A stretch of 64,000 nt of DNA from Bacteroidaceae bacterium (GTDB taxonomy: Bacteria; Bacteroidota; Bacteroidia; Bacteroidales; Bacteroidaceae): contig JAFTYP010000016.1 in assembly GCA_017461345.1 (NCBI GenBank), positions 32,761 to 96,760 on the forward strand, written 5' to 3'. Within the stretch, counting starts at the first letter, position 1. The number at the start of each line of letters is the position of its first letter. The notes under the pieces were generated by a model. It was not told the DNA's origin. It searched no databases and was given only the letters and a program-made list of their open reading frames with translations. This document shows, piece by piece, positions 36,515-43,913 of the stretch. A program made the translations under genes and the position numbers.

Positions 36515-37123
36515 CTATTGGAGCCATGTGGTGAGGTAGTCGGCGAGGGGTCGTTTGGCGAGGGCTGCATTGAGTTTTTTCAGTGCTTGCAGGTGGAGTA
36601 CCGATGCGCGTGCCTTGCTGATTCCTATTGCTGTTGCCGTTTCGGCAATGCTGAGTGGCTGTGGTGTGCCGATGCCGTAGTAGAGTGTGACGATTTGCCT
36701 TTCTGTGGGAGTGAGGTCTGCCAGTGCGTGGTCTATGCGGCGCTGCTGTCCGGAGCGCAGTGTCTCTTCGTCTGCCACATCCTGCAGTGTGTCGGCGTTT
36801 GTTTCGGCAGTTGCTTTTTCTCGATTGATGGCTTTGAGTATCATCTTCCGGCACCAGTATCGGGCATACGTGGCGAAGTGGCACTGTTGGGTTTCATCGT
36901 AGCGCATGGCGGCTTCGCACAGCCCGATGCAACTTTCCTGCCGCAGGTCGTCCATGCAGACGCCGCTATTCTTCGCCTGCCATGCCATTGCGTATGCCAG
37001 AGGCATGTGGCTGGCCACGAGCCGACGATGGGCGTCGGTCAGTTTTACCGTGTGTTTCTTACGCTCTTCGGGCAGGCTTTCTGCGAGTTCTGCCACCTTG
37101 TTTTTCTGAACATCTTGTCTCAT
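36515..37123 (-). CDS. RNA polymerase sigma-70 family factor
   Basis: 202 residues. Region 2 is complete (DLRQESCIGLCEAAMRYD, HFATYARYWCRKMI), including the -10 recognition helix; region 4 (LTPTERQIVTLYYG, SIAETATAIGISKARASVLHLQALKKL) recognises the -35 element. No region 1.1 and little region 3, so an alternative sigma factor, larger than a typical ECF. No anti-sigma gene is next to it. Promoter at 37194-37201. Confidence 0.85.
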   Translation of the reverse strand: MRQDVQKNKVAELAESLPEERKKHTVKLTDAHRRLVASHMPLAYAMAWQAKNSGVCMDDLRQESCIGLCEAAMRYDETQQCHFATYARYWCRKMILKAINREKATAETNADTLQDVADEETLRSGQQRRIDHALADLTPTERQIVTLYYGIGTPQPLSIAETATAIGISKARASVLHLQALKKLNAALAKRPLADYLTTWLQ

Positions 37124-37193
37124 TTCTTCCGATGGATTGGGTTGTTTTTGAAAATGAGACAGCCGGCTGTCCGTTGTTTATTGAATTCAAGTG

Positions 37194-37201
37194 CAAAGGT
37201 A
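37194..37201 (-). promoter_or_regulatory. TAnnTTTG promoter of the sigma factor gene
   Basis: TACCTTTG on the minus strand, about 70 bp upstream of the ATG. It lies between array H and the gene; no TTTG -33 box seen. Confidence 0.5.
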
Positions 37202-37286
37202 GGCAGAGCGTGACACTTGCAGAAGAGAATACAAGTTTTACAAGTGCTTTTACAAACAGACAAGCCCGATGAGGGGAAAATGCAAG

Positions 37287-37413
37287 CGAGGCATACCCTT
37301 CTCGGCGGAAAGGTATGCCTCGTCTGGAAAAAAGGTTAACCATTATCGGCGGAATGGTTAAGCATTATGGTCGGAAAGGTTAACCATTATTGCCAAATAG
37401 GTTAACCATTATT
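37287..37413. repeat. 22-bp-pitch palindromic array H (6 units, with hairpin pair)
   Basis: Cores at 37290 (GGCATACC), 37312 (GGTATGCC), 37334 (GGTTAACC), 37356 (GGTTAAGC), 37378 (GGTTAACC) and 37400 (GGTTAACC), all 22 bp apart. As in array C, the two end cores depart from consensus but are exact reverse complements of each other. It ends 2 bp from the U32 gene's stop. Confidence 0.95.
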
Positions 37414-37414
37414 T

Positions 37415-38680
37415 CTAAGCCGACACGTCGTCTGTTATCTTCTTGATGACGAAGAGTTTATCTTTGGGGCGGACTTTTGCCGGGACGGGTATGCTGATGC
37501 GTTGCCCCTGGCGAGCCGTGTCCACCGGTTTCAAGTCGTAGCGTATCTCGCTCACCGTGGCACGCAGTGCTCCGGTGGTAGGGCCTGTGACGAGGATTTC
37601 GTCGCCTACATTGAGTTCGCAGGCCTCTATCTTGAACTCCGCCACCTGCAGTTTCGAGTAGTAGCGCACCGCATATCCGCAATACACCTTGCGCTCGGTG
37701 GCCTTCGAGCCGTGGCAGTCGTTCCACTCGGCAATGGTCTTGCCCAGATAATAACCGTCCCAAAAACCACGATTGAAGACGCGAGCCAGCCGCTCGTCCC
37801 ACTCGTCCAGCCTCGACTGGAATACCTTTCTGCCCAGTTCGGGGTCGGTCAGCGTGTCGATGGCCTCACGATAGCAGCGCACCACCGTGTCCACATACTC
37901 CGGACCACGAGCCCTGCCTTCTATCTTGAACACACGAACACCGGCATCCACCATCTGGTCGATGAAACGGATGGTTTTCAAATCCTTCGGCGACATAATG
38001 TAACGGTTCTCGATGTCCAGTTCCGTACCCGTTTCCACATCCTGCACCGTATAGCGGCGACGGCAGAGTTGCATACACTCGCCACGGTTGGCAGAACGCC
38101 CCCAGTTGCTCTGGCTCAAGTAGCATTTGCCGCTGATGGCCATGCAGAGGGCACCGTGGCAGAACATCTCGATGCGCACCGGCTTGCCACTCGGGCCGCA
38201 GATGCCGTCTCTTTCGATGGAATCGTGGATTTCTGCCACCTGCTCCATGTTCAACTCACGCGCCAGAACCACCACATCGGCAAACTGCGCATAGAAACGC
38301 AAAGCCTCCGCATTGCTGATGTTCAGTTGTGTACTCAAGTGGACTTCCTGCCCAATCTGACGGCAATAAAGCATCACCGCCACGTCGCTGGCAATGACAG
38401 CACTGATGCCCGCCTCGTGGGCAGCATCCAGAATCCTGCGCATCAACTCCAGATCCTCACCATAAATAATGGTGTTCACCGTCAAGTAACTCTTAATCCC
38501 GAAACGGCGCGTCTCCTCCGCAATACGGCGCAAATCGTCGATGGAAAACGTGCTGGCAGAATGCGCACGCATGTTCAGGTTCTCAATGCCAAAGTAAACA
38601 CTGTCGGCACCAGCACGAATAGCAGCAGCCAGACACTCGGGCGAGCCCACAGGGGCCATGATTTCAAAATCTTTCCTCAT
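37415..38680 (-). CDS. Peptidase U32-family protein (TrhP/YegQ-like)
   Basis: 421 residues. The U32 signature is EMFCHGALCMAISGKC near 180-195; further Cys (GECMQLCRRRY) complete a likely FeS-type site. N-terminal TIM-barrel start FEIMAPVGSPECLAAAIRAGADSVYFG. Members act in tRNA uridine hydroxylation (TrhP), 23S rRNA hydroxylation (RlhA) or ubiquinone hydroxylation; I favour a tRNA role because this lineage does not use ubiquinone. Array H follows its stop directly. Confidence 0.82.
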   Translation of the reverse strand: MRKDFEIMAPVGSPECLAAAIRAGADSVYFGIENLNMRAHSASTFSIDDLRRIAEETRRFGIKSYLTVNTIIYGEDLELMRRILDAAHEAGISAVIASDVAVMLYCRQIGQEVHLSTQLNISNAEALRFYAQFADVVVLARELNMEQVAEIHDSIERDGICGPSGKPVRIEMFCHGALCMAISGKCYLSQSNWGRSANRGECMQLCRRRYTVQDVETGTELDIENRYIMSPKDLKTIRFIDQMVDAGVRVFKIEGRARGPEYVDTVVRCYREAIDTLTDPELGRKVFQSRLDEWDERLARVFNRGFWDGYYLGKTIAEWNDCHGSKATERKVYCGYAVRYYSKLQVAEFKIEACELNVGDEILVTGPTTGALRATVSEIRYDLKPVDTARQGQRISIPVPAKVRPKDKLFVIKKITDDVSA

Positions 38681-38688
38681 ATCAAGCG

Positions 38689-38696
38689 CAAAGTTA
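38689..38696 (-). promoter_or_regulatory. TAnnTTTG promoter of the U32 gene, almost leaderless
   Basis: TAACTTTG on the minus strand ends only 8 bp before the ATG at 38680, so the transcript probably starts at or within a few bases of the start codon. Confidence 0.55.
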
Positions 38697-38759
38697 CGAC
38701 TTTTCCCGCTTTAAGCAATTATTTTCCCTTTTACATTTCTTCCTTTTTCATTTTCTTCG

Positions 38760-38767
38760 TACCTTTG
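38760..38767 (+). promoter_or_regulatory. TAnnTTTG promoter of metK
   Basis: TACCTTTG; the predicted start point lies just upstream of the riboswitch that begins at about 38784. Confidence 0.6.
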
Positions 38768-38783
38768 CAGCCGAAAACAACAG

Positions 38784-38837
38784 AATGTGGATAGATTTGG
38801 GCTGCTTGCAACCACAGAAAAAAATGCTAAAAAGAGG
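38784..38837 (+). promoter_or_regulatory. SAM-II riboswitch upstream of metK
   Basis: Stem TGTGG/CCACA (38786-38790 and 38811-38815) encloses GATTT and TTGCAA, followed by an A-rich linker and GCTAAAAAG: the conserved order of the SAM-II pseudoknot (GAUUU, UUGCAA, GCUAAAAAG). S-adenosylmethionine would stabilise the fold. The SD-like AAAGAGG at its 3' end is 80 nt from the metK ATG, so control may act through the 25-codon upstream frame (38824-38901) or on transcription. Confidence 0.72.
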
Positions 38838-38901
38838 AAAAATACCACACACCTCGTGCATTTGTAGCCGACTTCTCTCCCCATACATTATTAATACTTA
38901 A
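38824..38901 (+). other. Possible upstream ORF (25 codons) starting inside the riboswitch
   Basis: The conserved ATGCTAAAA of the riboswitch is also an ATG opening a 25-codon frame (starts MLKRGKIPH, ends at TAA 38899-38901), 16 bp before metK. It could be a leader peptide coupling the riboswitch to metK, or chance, since these bases are fixed by the RNA fold. Confidence 0.3.
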
Positions 38902-38917
38902 CAAGATTAATTCAATT

Positions 38918-40174
38918 ATGGGTTATTTGTTTACATCGGAGTCAGTCTCCGAAGGCCATCCCGATAAGGTGGCCGACCAAATCAGCGATGCCGTACTCGA
39001 CAAACTCCTTGCCTTCGACCCCGACTCGAAAGTGGCATGCGAAACACTCGTCACTACAGGACAAGTCGTCCTGGCGGGCGAAATCACAACACAAGCATAC
39101 GTCGACCTGCAACGCATAGCACGCGAAGTCATCAACCGCATCGGCTATACCAAGAGCGAATACATGTTCGAGGGCAACAGTTGCGGCGTACTCTCAGCCA
39201 TACACGAGCAGAGTGCCGACATCAACCGAGGCGTCGACCGGGCAGAACGCACAGAACAAGGCGCAGGAGACCAAGGCATGATGTTCGGATACGCCACCAA
39301 CGAAACCGAAAACTACATGCCACTCAGCCTCGATCTCGCACACCGCCTGCTCCAAACCCTTGCCGAAATCCGCCGAGAAGGAAAGGTAATGACCTATCTC
39401 CGACCCGACTCAAAGAGCCAGGTCACCGTAGAGTACAGCGACGAAGGCATACCCCAGCGCATCGACACCATCGTCGTTTCCACACAACACGACGAGTTCG
39501 ACACCGACCAGGCCATGCAGCAGCGCATCGCAAACGACGTGAAAGAAATCCTCGTGCCACGCATGCTCGAAGGAATACATTCAGAACGAATCCGCAACCT
39601 CTTCAACGAAAAAATAAAATACTACGTCAACCCGACCGGAAAGTTCGTCATCGGCGGACCACATGGCGATACAGGACTGACCGGACGCAAAATCATTGTC
39701 GACACATACGGCGGCAAAGGCGCACACGGCGGAGGAGCATTCAGCGGAAAAGACCCCTCGAAAGTCGACCGCTCGGCAGCCTATGCCGCACGACACATAG
39801 CAAAGAATATGGTCGCAGCCGGCGTGGCAGACGAAATGTTGGTACAACTCAGTTATGCCATCGGCGTGGCAGAACCCGTCAGCATCTTCGTCGATACCTA
39901 CGGAAAGAGCCACGTGAACATGACAGATGGCGAGATAGCCGAAAAGATAAAGAGCATCTTCTCCCTCACCCCCTACGCCATAGAGCAACGACTCAAACTG
40001 CGTAATCCCATATATGAGGAGACGGCGGCATACGGACACATGGGCCGCGAACCGCAAACAGTTACTAAAAAGTACGAATCGCTCTATCACGAAACGAAGG
40101 AAGTGACAGTGGAACTCTTCACATGGGAAAAACTTGATTATGTGGAAGAGATAAAGAAATGCTTCTCTCTCTAA
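38918..40174 (+). CDS. metK: S-adenosylmethionine synthase
   Basis: 418 residues. ATP site [20 protein letters not shown] at the N-terminus, then [10 protein letters not shown], the loop [25 protein letters not shown] (P-loop-like) and the C-terminal [19 protein letters not shown]. Makes SAM from methionine and ATP. Consistent with a SAM-sensing leader. Strong C/A-ending codon bias. Confidence 0.96.
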   Translation: MGYLFTSESVSEGHPDKVADQISDAVLDKLLAFDPDSKVACETLVTTGQVVLAGEITTQAYVDLQRIAREVINRIGYTKSEYMFEGNSCGVLSAIHEQSADINRGVDRAERTEQGAGDQGMMFGYATNETENYMPLSLDLAHRLLQTLAEIRREGKVMTYLRPDSKSQVTVEYSDEGIPQRIDTIVVSTQHDEFDTDQAMQQRIANDVKEILVPRMLEGIHSERIRNLFNEKIKYYVNPTGKFVIGGPHGDTGLTGRKIIVDTYGGKGAHGGGAFSGKDPSKVDRSAAYAARHIAKNMVAAGVADEMLVQLSYAIGVAEPVSIFVDTYGKSHVNMTDGEIAEKIKSIFSLTPYAIEQRLKLRNPIYEETAAYGHMGREPQTVTKKYESLYHETKEVTVELFTWEKLDYVEEIKKCFSL

Positions 40175-40202
40175 AAGGAAAACATATAAATTGACGAAGG
40201 AA

Positions 40203-40784
40203 ATGGTACGCAGTATTGCAGTCTATTGTGCCAGCAGCATGCAGATAGACGACAGTTTCTTCCGCGATGCACGCCAACTTGGAAGGCTGATGGGCGAAAA
40301 AGGCTTGACGCTTGTCAACGGAGCGGGCAACATGGGGCTCATGGCCGAAAGTGCAAATGGCTGTCTCGAAGCGGGAGGTAAGGCCATAGGCATCATCCCG
40401 ACGTTTATGATAGAAGAGGGTTGGTGCCACAATGGTATGACGGAAATCATCGAGACGACGGATATGCACGTCCGTCAGGCCAAGATGGCTGAGATGAGCG
40501 ATGCTGGTATTTTCCTGCCGGGCGGTTGCGGAACGTTTGCAGAGATGATGGAACTCATCACATGGAAACAGTTGGGTTTGTATCTTAAGCCTATTGTTTT
40601 CTTGAATACGAACGGTTATTTCGATACGATGATAGAGGCTTTGAATCAGGCAATCCGGCAGAACTTCATGCGTCCGGTGCATGCTGATATATGGCGTGTA
40701 GCGTCGTCTCCGGAGGAAGCCCTCACGATGGCGCTGGAAACGCCGCTTTGGGATGCGAGCATCCGCCGCTTTGCCAAGATATGA
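40203..40784 (+). CDS. LOG-family nucleotide 5'-monophosphate phosphoribohydrolase
   Basis: 193 residues. Rossmann-like fold with the family motif PGGCGTFAEMMELITWKQLG near 108-127 and NGAGNMGLM near 42-50. LOG proteins cleave nucleoside monophosphates to base and ribose 5-phosphate (cytokinin activation in plants, nucleotide turnover in bacteria). ATG 40203 preferred over an in-frame TTG at 40191. ATGA overlap with the next gene. Confidence 0.87.
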   Translation: MVRSIAVYCASSMQIDDSFFRDARQLGRLMGEKGLTLVNGAGNMGLMAESANGCLEAGGKAIGIIPTFMIEEGWCHNGMTEIIETTDMHVRQAKMAEMSDAGIFLPGGCGTFAEMMELITWKQLGLYLKPIVFLNTNGYFDTMIEALNQAIRQNFMRPVHADIWRVASSPEEALTMALETPLWDASIRRFAKI

Positions 40785-41623
40785 GCCACAGCGATTCGGT
40801 TTATTTGCCTGCGGTGACGGCTTTGAATGGTGTTCCGATTGAGGAGTTGACGCCTTATGGGGATTTGAGTTTCTTTGGGGCGGACAGTTTGCTTCGTACG
40901 GAGGTTCCTCTTCGTTCTTATGGCTTTTCTGCTACGGCGACGCCTTACCGTTTGCGCCACGACGGGTGGAGTGGGCTGGTGTTGTTTGTCTGTCTGGTGC
41001 TTGCGGCTAACCTTGTGTTGCGGTTGGGAAGTGGTTTTCGCGATTTGATGCGGGACATGTTTTTTCCGATTGCGGGCAAGAAGGACGAGCCTCTTGTGGA
41101 CGATCCGCTCCGTTATTCAACGCGGTTGGTTGCTGTGGCTTTGCTTTCTTTGTCGGCTGCCATGGTGTCGTTTGCTTATACGCAGCACGATGTTGCTTTT
41201 TACTTGTTTGGCGAGACTCCTTATCTTCTTTTTGTGACGTTCTTTTTGCTTTGGGTGGTTTATTTTCTGCTGAAGCGGATGATGGGTTGTTTTGTTGAAT
41301 GGGTGTTTTTTAGCAGTGAAAAAATCTTTACATGGCGACGGTTTTATACGTTGCTTCTTGTGCTGGAGTCGTGGTTGTCTTTGGCTGTGGCGCTGGTGGT
41401 GGTGTATCTGCCTGTTTCTCCACGAGTAATGTTCGATTTGGCTTTGTGGTCGATTATTTTTGTGAAGATATTGCACCTTTTTAAGACCTATCGGATATTT
41501 TTCTCGAATTTATATGGCACTTTGCATTTATTTGTGTACTTTTGCACTCTCGAAGTAGTGCCATTGCTTGTTTTGTGGCGTGTTCTGATGTGTTCGGAAC
41601 TGCTTTCGGTTGTTAAAATATAG
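40781..41623 (+). CDS. DUF4271-family membrane protein
   Basis: 280 residues with about six transmembrane helices (LVLFVCLVLAANLVL, LVAVALLSLSAAMV, LLFVTFFLLWVVYFLL and others). Bacteroidetes-specific family, function unknown, habitually placed upstream of hemD as here. The start overlaps the LOG stop by 4 bp; longer in-frame starts lie inside that gene. Very G/T-rich coding strand, which fits its Leu/Val/Phe content. Confidence 0.78.
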   Translation: MSHSDSVYLPAVTALNGVPIEELTPYGDLSFFGADSLLRTEVPLRSYGFSATATPYRLRHDGWSGLVLFVCLVLAANLVLRLGSGFRDLMRDMFFPIAGKKDEPLVDDPLRYSTRLVAVALLSLSAAMVSFAYTQHDVAFYLFGETPYLLFVTFFLLWVVYFLLKRMMGCFVEWVFFSSEKIFTWRRFYTLLLVLESWLSLAVALVVVYLPVSPRVMFDLALWSIIFVKILHLFKTYRIFFSNLYGTLHLFVYFCTLEVVPLLVLWRVLMCSELLSVVKI

Positions 41624-41642
41624 CGAAAAATTACGACAGACG

Positions 41643-42386
41643 ATGATAAAGAAGATTCTGATTTCCCAGCCCGAACCGACTTCGGCTAATTCTCCGTACT
41701 TCGACATTATGAAGCGTCATAATGTGGAGATAGTGTTTCGTCCTTTCATCAAGGTAGAGCGTCTTACGCCGAAGGAGTTCCGTGCGCAGAGGATTTCCAT
41801 TCTTGACCATACGGCGATTGTTTTTACTTCTCGCCTTTCCATCGATAATTTTTTCCTTCTTGCCCGTGAGATGCGCATTGCCATTCCTGAGGACATGAAG
41901 TATTTTTGCATTACGGAGACGGTGGCTCAGTACATCCAGAAGTATGTCCAGTACCGCAAGCGTAAGGTTTTCTTTGGTGCAACGGGCAAGATTGACGATT
42001 TGTTGCCGGTGATGTTGAAGCACAAGTCGGAGCGTTACTTTATTCCTTTGAGTGATGTTCACAATCCAGTGTTTGGCGAGATGCTGGACAGCAAGAACAT
42101 CAAGCATTCGGATGCTGTGATGTATCGTACGGTGAGCAATGATTTCTCCGAGGATGAGCCGTTCGACTATGATATGCTTATTTTCTTCAGTCCGAGTGGT
42201 GTGCAGTCTTTGCAGAAGAACTTCCCTGCCTTTGAGCAAGGCGATGTTGTTATCGGCACACTTGGTCCGTCTACGGCGAAGGCGGTGCGCGATGCCGGCT
42301 TACGCCTTGACATAGAGGCTCCTACGCCTGTTTACCCCAGTATTTCGGCTGCCATAGACGACCATCTGCGCAAGGCAAATGGATAG
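41643..42386 (+). CDS. hemD: Uroporphyrinogen-III synthase
   Basis: 247 residues; closes the tetrapyrrole ring from hydroxymethylbilane. The fold's weakly conserved landmarks are seen: ILISQPEP at the start, IVFTSRLSIDNF, MLIFFSPSGVQSL and VIGTLGPSTAKAVRDAGL. ATG 41643 is preferred to 41610. It overlaps rnpA by 8 bp. Confidence 0.82.
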   Translation: MIKKILISQPEPTSANSPYFDIMKRHNVEIVFRPFIKVERLTPKEFRAQRISILDHTAIVFTSRLSIDNFFLLAREMRIAIPEDMKYFCITETVAQYIQKYVQYRKRKVFFGATGKIDDLLPVMLKHKSERYFIPLSDVHNPVFGEMLDSKNIKHSDAVMYRTVSNDFSEDEPFDYDMLIFFSPSGVQSLQKNFPAFEQGDVVIGTLGPSTAKAVRDAGLRLDIEAPTPVYPSISAAIDDHLRKANG

Positions 42387-42762
42387 TGCGGGCACACATG
42401 TTTTTCGTAAGTCCGAGCGTTTGTGCAGTCGCAAGGTGCTCGACGATTTGTTCAAGGGCGGACACCGTTCGGTGTCGGCGTATCCCATCAGGGCGGTTTT
42501 CATGCGGAGCGAGGTTGCGGGTGTGCGTGTGATGATGTCTGTTTCCAAGCGTCATTTCAAGCGTGCCGTGATGCGCAATGCCGTCAAGCGTCAGTTGCGT
42601 GAGGCTTACCGTTTGCAGAAGGAGTTGCTTTTGCCTTTGGATGGTGGTTTGGACATTGCTTTCCTGTGGACGTGCAACGAGTTCATGCCTACCGATTTGG
42701 TGTTCCGAAAGATGCAGACACTGCTGTTGCGTATCCATGAAAGTACGTGTTCTAATTCATAA
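42379..42762 (+). CDS. rnpA: Ribonuclease P protein component
   Basis: 127 residues. RNR motif [18 protein letters not shown] near 54-71 and the N-terminal [19 protein letters not shown]. Assists the RNase P RNA in trimming tRNA 5' ends. Order hemD-rnpA-yidD with overlapping ends; in many bacteria rnpA-yidD sits beside rpmH and the origin, which is not the case here. Confidence 0.92.
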   Translation: MDSAGTHVFRKSERLCSRKVLDDLFKGGHRSVSAYPIRAVFMRSEVAGVRVMMSVSKRHFKRAVMRNAVKRQLREAYRLQKELLLPLDGGLDIAFLWTCNEFMPTDLVFRKMQTLLLRIHESTCSNS

Positions 42763-42985
42763 ACTCTCGTTGTTGCTGGTGCGGATGCTCGTCCTGCCCA
42801 TCCGTTTCTATCAGCGTTTCATCTCTCCGCTGTTTCCTCCCGCGTGCCGTTTCACGCCTACGTGCAGCCAGTATGCCGTGGAGGCGTTGCAGAAGCATGG
42901 TCCGCTGAAGGGGCTTTGGCTGGCCGTCCGTCGTCTGCTGCGCTGCCATCCGTGGGGCGGAAGCGGTTACGATCCGGTGCCATAG
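42737..42985 (+). CDS. yidD: Membrane protein insertion efficiency factor YidD
   Basis: 82 residues. Characteristic [25 protein letters not shown] and [18 protein letters not shown]. Amphipathic N-terminal helix associates with the membrane and aids YidC. The ATG at 42737 lies within rnpA (26-bp overlap). It ends 65 bp before array I. Confidence 0.92.
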   Translation: MKVRVLIHKLSLLLVRMLVLPIRFYQRFISPLFPPACRFTPTCSQYAVEALQKHGPLKGLWLAVRRLLRCHPWGGSGYDPVP

Positions 42986-43045
42986 AACGGCTTCAGGGTG
43001 AGAGGCTTACGCCTTGTCCTCCCGTGCCATGCAGCAATGCTCCGA

Positions 43046-43160
43046 AAAACCTTAACCATTATTGCCAAACACCTCAACCATTATCACAGGAAAGGTTAAC
43101 CATTATTGCCAGAAAGGTTAAGCCTTTTTGCAAGACACCTCAAGGCTGCTGAAAAGACTG
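43046..43160. repeat. 22-bp-pitch palindromic array I (5 units)
   Basis: Cores at 43050 (CCTTAACC), 43072 (CCTCAACC), 43094 (GGTTAACC), 43116 (GGTTAAGC) and a decayed CCTCAAGG at 43138, all in 22-bp register. The last unit (TTGCAAGACACCTCAAGGC) closely matches a decayed unit at the left edge of array K. Confidence 0.93.
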
Positions 43161-43180
43161 CTTTCAGAAACGAATCCGAC

Positions 43181-43816
43181 ATGCTTTACATCGACTTCCA
43201 TACCCACCATCTGCCGACGGAAAACGGCGTCGTGGCCGTTGTTGCCGGCCGAGACACCTGGGGCATTCACCCCTGGAGAGCCTACCCCCAACCCCTCCCT
43301 GAAGAGAGGGGAGAAAGTAAGTCCTTCCCTTTAGGGGAGGATTTAGGAGAGGCTTCCCGCTGTCTTGCCGTAGGAGAATGTGGGCTCGACGCAACACGTG
43401 GGCCCTCGATGGCACTGCAGGAGGAAGTCTTCTTGCAACACATCGCCCTGAGCGAACGGCTCGGCAAACCGCTCATCATACACTGCGTGAAGGCCCTCGA
43501 CCGCCTGCTGCGCCTGCGCCGAGAGCAAAATCCCACAATGCCCTGGATGCTTCACGGCTTCCGTGGCAAGCCACAACAACTGCGTTCGCTCCTCGATGCC
43601 GGCTTCCATGTCGGCTTCGGCTTCCGCCACAATACCGAAAGTCTGCGCCTCTGTCCCCTCGAAAGACTCCTCCTTGAGAGCGACGACGAACAGAATCCCA
43701 TATCATTTCTATATAATAAAGTGGCAGCGGAGCGAGGCATGGAAACAGCCGATTTATGCGATGAAATGGGCAAAAATTATCAAAAATTCTTTTTTCGCGA
43801 CACCATCCTCAAGTAA
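43181..43816 (+). CDS. TatD-family metal-dependent hydrolase with repeat-derived insertion
   Basis: 211 residues. TatD motifs: IDFHTHHL (metal His pair), WGIHPW, VGECGLD (Glu ligand), LIIHCVKA and MLHGFRG. Probable Mg-dependent nuclease/hydrolase. Residues about 34-58 (QPLPEERGESKSFPLGED) are encoded by a C-rich repeat inserted between the second and third motifs, where homologues have a short loop. The upstream in-frame ATG at 43106 lies in array I and is not used. Confidence 0.83.
   Translation: MLYIDFHTHHLPTENGVVAVVAGRDTWGIHPWRAYPQPLPEERGESKSFPLGEDLGEASRCLAVGECGLDATRGPSMALQEEVFLQHIALSERLGKPLIIHCVKALDRLLRLRREQNPTMPWMLHGFRGKPQQLRSLLDAGFHVGFGFRHNTESLRLCPLERLLLESDDEQNPISFLYNKVAAERGMETADLCDEMGKNYQKFFFRDTILK
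43282..43354 (+). repeat. C-rich palindromic repeat inside tatD
   Basis: CCCCAACCCCTCCCTGAAGA followed by inverted AGGGGAG and a second CCTTCCCTTTAGGGGAGG half. The same kind of element lies at 55888-55926 and 56084-56119. Translated in frame in this gene. Confidence 0.75.
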
Positions 43817-43877
43817 ATCCTCCGGCGATGTGAGTAAAAAGTAGCGCAGAAAGGTCGGAAAATCCAAAAAAAAATTG

Positions 43878-43885
43878 TACCTTTG
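43878..43885 (+). promoter_or_regulatory. TAnnTTTG promoter of the CoA-transferase gene
   Basis: TACCTTTG, 28 bp upstream of ATG 43914. It lies after an earlier in-frame ATG (43875), which rules that start out. Confidence 0.6.
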
Positions 43886-43913
43886 TGCGCAAAACATTAA
43901 ACAAAACACATCA

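Noticed and set aside
43106-43180. N-terminal extension of TatD
   Set aside because: It is translated from array I; the conserved protein starts at ATG 43181.
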